A DNA stretch of 34,950 nucleotides from Acidobacteriota bacterium (lineage in GTDB: Bacteria > Acidobacteriota > Aminicenantia > UBA2199). The notes beneath the pieces are model-generated. The model had not been told where the DNA came from. It searched no databases and saw only the letters and a program-made list of their open reading frames with translations. The translations under genes and the position numbers were made by a program. This document shows positions 31,765 to 34,950 of the stretch, piece after piece. How positions within the stretch are numbered: the first letter of the stretch is position 1; every line of letters begins with the position of its first letter. Location: assembly GCA_025456175.1 (NCBI GenBank), contig JALOLC010000004.1, positions 1 through 34,950 of the forward strand, read 5' to 3'.

Positions 31765-32965
31765 CCCGGCTTTCATCCTGCTGCTGGCGTTTCTTTTTCT
31801 CATTGACGTCTCCATTGCCGCCTGCTATGTGCTGGCGACGGTCATCCTGCTCCTGTTCCTGCTGCACCTGCTGCGCGGCGGTCCGTTCCCCCCGCTGCCG
31901 CTTTTCTGCTGGTTTTTTCTGGCCTATGTTTTTTTCACCCTCCTGGCCACGGTTTTTTCGCTGGATCCCGGCGCCAGCTTCCGCGACAACAAGGAACTGC
32001 TGATCTTCCTGCTGCTCCCGATTTACATCTGGCTGCTGGACTCCTGGAAAAGGGTGCGGCTCTCCCTGGGAACGGTGCTGGCCGCCGGCGCCTTTTCCGC
32101 CCTGGCCGGGATTTTTTCCGTTGCCGGCAAGGGGATCGCCGCTGGCGTCGTCCTCTCCGACCGTTTAAAGGGATTCACCTCGCACTGGATGACTTACTCC
32201 GGGCTGCTGATGCTCCCCTTCATCTTTTTTGCTGTCCGGCTCATGCTGCGACGCGGAGAAAGGAAGCAAACGGCCATGACCGTGACGGCGCTCGGCCTCA
32301 TGCTGGCCGCCATCGCCTTTTCATTGACGCGCAATGTCTGGTTGGGCATCGCCCTTGCCCTGGGGCTGTTCTTCGTCTTTTTCAAACCGAAGTACTTCCT
32401 GGTCCTGGCGCCCCTGCTGCTGGTCCTGGTGCTGCTGGCGCCGCCCGCCGTGAGGAGCCGCGCTTTTTCCATCGTCGACCTGCAGGACAGCTCGAACCGC
32501 GACCGGATCTACATGGTCTATTCGGGGCTGAAGATCTTCCAGGACCGGCCCTGGACCGGCGTGGGCAGCCACAACATCCAGAAGGTGATCCTCGGCGATG
32601 AAAGGCGCTATCGCCACCCCCAGGCTGAGAGGGTGAACCTCCACCTGCACAACAATTTTCTGCAGATCCTGGCCGAAAGGGGGATCTTCGCCCTGGCCAG
32701 CTTCATTTTGGCCTGCCTGTCCATCCTCCTGCAGCTGGCGCGCAGGTTGAAGGCGCAGGCCGGAGAACAGCGGGCCGTGACAGCGGGGGTGCTGTTTGCC
32801 TTCATCGGTTTTCTTGCCGCCGGCATGTTTGAATACAATTTCGGGGACAGCGAGATCAAGTTCCTCCTGTTTTATTTCATCAGCCTGCCTTTTCTGACTC
32901 CAGTACAGGCGGGGCAAGACGGCGTGAGGGGAGAAGAGCATGTTCAAGCCCAAGAGAGTCTCTGA
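31736..32965 (+). CDS. O-antigen ligase/polymerase family membrane protein
   Basis: The 409-residue membrane protein has about ten hydrophobic segments and a large loop. SSNRDRIYMVYSGLKIFQDR, PWTGVGSHNI and LHLHNNFLQILAERGIFAL form the conserved periplasmic loop and following helix of the Wzy_C/WaaL family. It could ligate O-antigen to lipid A-core or polymerise O-units; the family does not separate these by sequence alone. The start at 31736 (MKRSSRLSTDPAF) is preferred to an ATG at 31691 because it begins just before the first membrane helix. Both lie inside the glycosyltransferase gene. The end overlaps the kinase gene by 26 nt. Confidence 0.85.
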   Translation: MKRSSRLSTDPAFILLLAFLFLIDVSIAACYVLATVILLLFLLHLLRGGPFPPLPLFCWFFLAYVFFTLLATVFSLDPGASFRDNKELLIFLLLPIYIWLLDSWKRVRLSLGTVLAAGAFSALAGIFSVAGKGIAAGVVLSDRLKGFTSHWMTYSGLLMLPFIFFAVRLMLRRGERKQTAMTVTALGLMLAAIAFSLTRNVWLGIALALGLFFVFFKPKYFLVLAPLLLVLVLLAPPAVRSRAFSIVDLQDSSNRDRIYMVYSGLKIFQDRPWTGVGSHNIQKVILGDERRYRHPQAERVNLHLHNNFLQILAERGIFALASFILACLSILLQLARRLKAQAGEQRAVTAGVLFAFIGFLAAGMFEYNFGDSEIKFLLFYFISLPFLTPVQAGQDGVRGEEHVQAQESL

Positions 32966-33917
32966 GATCTGCTCCCGCTTTGCCGGGAAAAGGATCCTGG
33001 TGTACGGCGACGTCATCCTCGACCGCTACATCTTTGGCGAGGTCGAGCGCATTTCACCGGAGGCGCCGGTGCCGGTCATCAAGGTCGAGAACGAGGAGTC
33101 GCGCCTCGGAGGCGCCGGCAACGTGGCGGCCAACATCGACCGGCTGGGCGCCTGCGGCCTGCTGCTCGGGGTCATTGGCCGCGACGCCTTCGCCGACGAG
33201 ATCTCTCGCCTCAAGCCGGAGGGTAACCTGGTGCTGCGCGACGGCGCAAGCCGCACCGTGGTCAAGACGCGCATTATCTCCCAGCGCCAGCAGATTGTCC
33301 GCGTCGACCGCGAGACGCAAATCGAGATGGGAGCGGAGGTTCTGCGGCGGATCGCGAAGGCGATCGCCGGGGCCGCCATCGGCGGCATCATCGTCTCCGA
33401 TTACGCCAAGGGAACGGTGAACGCCGCGGCCATGGCCCTGCTCAAGGCCCGGGCCGCCCAGAGCGGCATCCCCCTCGTTGTCGATCCCAAGCCCCCCCAT
33501 TTCTCCCTCTATCGCGGCGTTACCGGCCTCACCCCCAACCTGAAAGAGGCCGAAGCGCTGTCCGGCAGAACCATTCGCGGCGAAGCCGACGTCGCCTGGG
33601 CACTGACGCGCATCCGTCGCCGCTGCCGCTCGCGCTTCGCCCTGGTGACCCGGGGCAGCCAGGGAATATCGGCGGCCGAGGCCAACCGCAGGATCTTTCA
33701 CCTTCCGGCGTTCAGCCGCGAAGTGTACGACGTGACCGGCGCCGGGGACACCGTCGTCGCGGTGCTGACCCTGGCCCTGGCTGCCGGGGCCGAACTGCGC
33801 GAGGCCGTGGCCATGGCCAACGCCGCCGCTTCAATCGTGGTGGAGAAGGTCGGCACCTCCCAGGTCGGCCTCGAGGAACTCCAGGAAAGGATCGCGCTCA
33901 TCCAGAAGCGACAGTGA
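32940..33917 (+). CDS. rfaE1: D-glycero-beta-D-manno-heptose-7-phosphate kinase (HldE N-domain type)
   Basis: This PfkB/ribokinase-fold enzyme phosphorylates heptose 7-phosphate to the 1,7-bisphosphate on the route to ADP-heptose. The 325-residue protein corresponds to the kinase half of E. coli HldE; the adenylyltransferase half is absent here and must be encoded elsewhere. Motifs: ILVYGDVILDRYIFGEVERI, SPEAPVPVIKVE, RLGGAGNVAANI, TLKTR-like VVKTRIISQRQQIVRVDRE, and the catalytic GAGD (267-270, D270) in DVTGAGDTVVA. AGGGGAG lies 6 nt before the ATG. It overlaps both neighbours and so belongs to the LPS operon. Confidence 0.92.
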   Translation: MFKPKRVSEICSRFAGKRILVYGDVILDRYIFGEVERISPEAPVPVIKVENEESRLGGAGNVAANIDRLGACGLLLGVIGRDAFADEISRLKPEGNLVLRDGASRTVVKTRIISQRQQIVRVDRETQIEMGAEVLRRIAKAIAGAAIGGIIVSDYAKGTVNAAAMALLKARAAQSGIPLVVDPKPPHFSLYRGVTGLTPNLKEAEALSGRTIRGEADVAWALTRIRRRCRSRFALVTRGSQGISAAEANRRIFHLPAFSREVYDVTGAGDTVVAVLTLALAAGAELREAVAMANAAASIVVEKVGTSQVGLEELQERIALIQKRQ

Positions 33918-34720
33918 ACCGACTGCAGCTGTTGAAGGCCCTGGCTCCCGGGTTCCTGCCGCTGCTGGTCTTCATCGCCGCCGACGCGCTGTGGGGAACC
34001 CGGGTCGGCCTCTTCGTCGCCGTCGCCGCCGGCCTTGTCGAACTGGCCGTCTCCTTTGCTCGGGAAAAGACCCTGGACCATTTCGTCATCCTGGACACCC
34101 TGCTGATTGTGGCCATGGGCGGCATCTCGCTGCTGCTGGAGAACGACATCTTTTTCAGGCTGAAGCCGGCCATCGTCGAGCTGATCTTCTGCCTGATTTT
34201 GGGCGTGTCGGTCTATTCGCCCCTGAACATCATGCTGGCCATGTCGCGCCGCTATCTGAAGGGGATCGCCTTCAGCGCCGAGCAGGCGCAAGCTCTGACT
34301 CGCAGCATGAAAGCCTTGTTCTACCTCTTCCTGGGACACTCGGCCCTGATTGTCTACGCCGCATTCGCCATGTCGGCGGCGGCCTGGGGCTTCATCTCGG
34401 GCGGCCTGTTCTACATCCTGTTCGCCGTCTATTTCCTCGGCGAGTGGCTGCGCAACCGCCGCCGGGCCCGGCTCGACGACCCGGACCTGTCCCGCTATGC
34501 CGGTGACGAGTGGTTCGACCTGGTCGACGCGGAGGGCAAGGTGGTCTGTGCCACTCGCGCCAGGGGCTGCTGCACCCGGTCGTCCACCTGCATGTCCTCG
34601 ACGCCAGGGACCGCCTCTTCCTGCAGAAGCGCTCGCTGGACAAGGCAATCCAGCCGGGAAAGTGGGACACCGCCGTCGGCGGCCACGTGCTCAGCGGCGA
34701 GACCGTCGAGGCGGCCCTGA
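33914..34720 (+). CDS. IspZ/YciB-like membrane protein, reading frame broken before a NUDIX domain
   Basis: The frame starts at GTG 33914, overlapping the kinase stop by 3 nt. Residues 1 to ~185 form an integral membrane domain like septation protein A (YciB/IspZ): LAPGFLPLLVFIAADALWG, VAMGGISLLLENDIFFRLKP and LILGVSVYSPLNIML match that family's order of segments. A short cytoplasmic linker (EWLRNRRRARLDDPDLSRY) leads to EWFDLVDAEGKVVCATRA, the typical first strand of a NUDIX hydrolase. After about 34561 the sequence in this frame is nonsense (RGCCTRSSTCMSSTP) until a stop at 34720. The NUDIX domain continues in another frame. The true product is probably a fusion; a frameshift or an assembly error interrupts it. 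Confidence 0.75.
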   Translation: MNRLQLLKALAPGFLPLLVFIAADALWGTRVGLFVAVAAGLVELAVSFAREKTLDHFVILDTLLIVAMGGISLLLENDIFFRLKPAIVELIFCLILGVSVYSPLNIMLAMSRRYLKGIAFSAEQAQALTRSMKALFYLFLGHSALIVYAAFAMSAAAWGFISGGLFYILFAVYFLGEWLRNRRRARLDDPDLSRYAGDEWFDLVDAEGKVVCATRARGCCTRSSTCMSSTPGTASSCRSARWTRQSSRESGTPPSAATCSAARPSRRP

Positions 34721-34950
34721 AAAGGGAGGCGGAGGAGGAGCTGGGGTTGAAGGAGTTCAAGGCGTTGCCGGTGGCCCGATATGTCTGGGAGAGCGACGTC
34801 GAGTCGGAGCTGGTCTTCATGTTTGTCACCCGCCGTGACGCCATCCCGCACATCAATGCCGAGGAGATCAGCGAGGGAAAGTTCTGGAAGATCGCCAAGC
34901 TGCGCGAGGCCCTGGGCAAGGGCATCCTGACGCCGAATTTCGAGTTCGAG
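34549..34950 (+). CDS. NUDIX hydrolase domain, out of frame with its N-terminus, incomplete
   Basis: In the frame starting TGC 34549 the sequence reads CHSRQGLLHPVVHLHVLDAR, then QPGKWDTAVGGHV and the NUDIX box GX5EX7REUXEEXGU (G and E of GHVLSGE, then REAEEELGL). It stays open to the window edge (GILTPNFEFE). NUDIX enzymes hydrolyse nucleoside diphosphates linked to another group; the KWDTAVGGH type resembles isopentenyl-diphosphate isomerase-like NUDIX proteins. There is no start codon or ribosome site of its own. It almost certainly belongs to the same gene as the IspZ-like part (see findings). The substrate is unknown. Confidence 0.8.

Overview
The window is GC-rich, densely coded bacterial DNA. 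It looks like an ordinary chromosome segment of a diderm (LPS-making) bacterium. Evidence: ADP-heptose glycosyltransferase, O-antigen-ligase-like and heptose kinase genes, a complete housekeeping set (HslUV, DnaX, RecR, Pgi, FolE), a small bacterial SRP RNA, and a roadblock/MglA-type GTPase pair. No phage, IS, CRISPR or plasmid genes were recognised. An uncultured lineage near Acidobacteriota/Aminicenantes is my guess from gene style only; no marker in the window proves it.

Layout. 1-2945 (minus strand): start of hslU, hslV, a COG0731-type radical SAM protein, a small tandem repeat, and an RlmI-type methyltransferase. 3117-5368: a secreted beta-propeller-like protein, tRNA-Asn with a consensus promoter, and an AT-rich orphan gene. 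5575-8091 (minus): a znuABC-type metal ABC importer. 8215-13753 (plus): an MFS transporter, a small membrane PH-like protein, and a 1234-residue GH13-type protein. 13843-16668: tRNA-Ser(GGA), SRP RNA, dnaX, ybaB and recR, a classic bacterial neighbourhood. 16741-19154: roadblock protein, MglA-type GTPase and an unusual radical SAM protein in one tightly coupled unit. 19266-24900: aminotransferase, EamA exporter, SppA, an uncharacterised protein and FolE. 25081-30416: Pgi, a UbiA-type prenyltransferase, a helical-repeat protein and a secreted M23 peptidase. 30742-34950: a glycosyltransferase 9, O-antigen ligase-like, heptose kinase, IspZ-like/NUDIX cluster that is translationally overlapped and probably builds LPS core.

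Three patterns stand out beyond the genes. (i) Four intergenic gaps carry degenerate arrays with an exact 7-bp period, each with its own heptamer. Three are arranged as inverted pairs around 50-101 bp of AT-rich DNA. (ii) At least six genes have a good -35/-10 promoter ending only 6-9 nt before the start codon and no Shine-Dalgarno sequence, so they look leaderless. Other genes in the same window have strong Shine-Dalgarno sites and longer leaders. (iii) The last gene reads as an IspZ-like membrane domain fused to a NUDIX hydrolase, but broken by a frameshift. The break is best explained by loss of about 16 nt between copies of a 13-bp repeat.

All calls come from reading the sequence and from remembered family motifs. 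No database search was run.
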